Assembly (NCBI GenBank): GCA_946061315.1
Contig: CAMGRB010000048.1
Coordinates: forward strand, 1-8,446
Length of the DNA stretch: 8,446 nucleotides
Reading direction: 5' to 3'
Source: an uncultured Clostridia bacterium
Lineage (GTDB): Bacteria > Bacillota > Clostridia > Oscillospirales > CAG-272
The first letter of the stretch is position 1, and every line of letters begins with the position of its first letter. Under the pieces are notes generated by a model. That model saw only the letters and a program-made list of their open reading frames with translations. It was not told the origin of the DNA and made no database searches. Made by a program: the position numbers and the translations under genes. Below, one piece after another: positions 7,803-8,446 of this stretch.

Positions 7803-8446
7803 GTGCCGAGATTTTTTGTAAGAGCCGATCAGATTGAAAAAATCGGAGAGAAAAAGAGAATAATAATAAAAGGCGAGGACGCCCACCATATTTCTCACTC
7901 CTTGCGCATGGCAAAGGGAGAGAAAATAGAGGTGTGCGATATGCAAAAAAACGTCTATGAGTGTGAGCTTTGCGATTTTTCCTCTGACGAGGTTACCACA
8001 CTTGTGCTCGGCGAGAAAAAGGCGGACACCGAGCCGAAATGTGCGGTAAAGCTCTATCAGGCGCTCCCGAAAGGCGATAAATTTGAAAATATAATACAGA
8101 AGTCCGTCGAGTGCGGCGTTTCGGAGATAATTCCGTTCATTTCCGAAAGATGCATAGCAAAGCTCGATAAAAAAGACGCGCCAAAGAAGCTTGCACGCTG
8201 GCAAAAAATATCCGAGAGTGCCGCAAAGCAATGCGGCAGAGGCATAATTCCCGAAATAAAGGAGCCGCTTTCTTACAAGGAAATGCTTGACTCTGCCTCA
8301 AAGGAAGAACTTTTTATATTCTGCTACGAGGGCGACGGAACGAAAACGCTCAAAGAGATACTGCGCTCGTATAACGGACACGTCCCCGAGAAAATATCTC
8401 TCGTCGTCGGTGCGGAGGGCGGTTTTTCGGTAAACGAAGCAGAACT
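7803..8446 (+). CDS. rsmE: 16S rRNA (uracil-1498-N3)-methyltransferase RsmE (3' end missing)
   Basis: About 214 residues are visible before the right edge; family members are usually around 240-250 residues, so only a short C-terminal part is lost. RsmE is a SPOUT-class methyltransferase that makes m3U1498 in 16S rRNA of the small subunit. Visible marks are the N-terminal MPRFFVR, the RNA-binding PUA-like start EDAHHISHSLRMAKGE (about 25-40), QALPKGDKFENIIQKSVECG (about 86-105), the SPOUT segment ending EIIPFISERC, the AAKQCGRG motif (equivalent of EQSGR), and VVGAEGGFS just before the edge, the AdoMet-binding GPEGG loop with Ala in place of Pro. Translation begins at GTG. It is often the next gene after prmA in Firmicutes and here has its own promoter behind a terminator. 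Confidence 0.95.
   Translation, partial: MPRFFVRADQIEKIGEKKRIIIKGEDAHHISHSLRMAKGEKIEVCDMQKNVYECELCDFSSDEVTTLVLGEKKADTEPKCAVKLYQALPKGDKFENIIQKSVECGVSEIIPFISERCIAKLDKKDAPKKLARWQKISESAAKQCGRGIIPEIKEPLSYKEMLDSASKEELFIFCYEGDGTKTLKEILRSYNGHVPEKISLVVGAEGGFSVNEAE

Overview
The window looks like chromosomal DNA of a low- to mid-GC Firmicute, most likely an anaerobic Clostridia such as an Oscillospiraceae/Ruminococcaceae relative. The grounds are the gene order hrcA-grpE-dnaK-dnaJ-prmA, a CIRCE operator, a DnaK of about 608 residues, sigma-A-type promoters, strong purine-rich Shine-Dalgarno sites, and heavy use of ATA (Ile) and AGA (Arg) codons beside GC-ending ones. Placement below class level is a guess. 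All genes lie on the + strand and the coding density is high. There is no gene-free stretch over 300 bases, and I see no RNA gene, mobile element or CRISPR array.

Layout. (1) 1-574: the 3' part of a MalK/MsmK/UgpC-type sugar ABC transporter ATPase, closed by an intrinsic terminator (588-626). (2) 657-1831: a single-gene unit with its own promoter, a Gfo/Idh/MocA-family oxidoreductase (725-1789), closed by a 16-bp-stem terminator (1795-1835). (3) 1927-7722: the class I heat-shock operon. It has a sigma-A promoter with an extended -10, a CIRCE operator at the transcript start (1968-1994, one mismatch in the left arm), then hrcA, grpE, dnaK, a perfect 15-bp intercistronic hairpin without a U-tract, dnaJ, prmA and a terminator. 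(4) 7743-8446: a separate promoter driving rsmE, which starts at GTG and runs off the right edge.

How the genes work together. HrcA should bind CIRCE and repress its own operon, while DnaK, DnaJ and GrpE form the Hsp70 folding cycle. prmA is tightly coupled to dnaJ, so ribosomal protein L11 methylation is expected to follow heat-shock control. rsmE, which in Bacillus subtilis lies in the same long operon, is here cut off by a terminator and given its own promoter. The sugar transporter ATPase and the oxidoreductase are probably carbohydrate-related but are separate transcription units.

I do not see a new biological system; this is largely an ordinary conserved region. The points worth a second look are regulatory: three promoters sharing the same TTGACA / TGATAT layout, the imperfect CIRCE, a possible degenerate second CIRCE upstream, the dnaK-dnaJ hairpin, and the uncoupling of rsmE.
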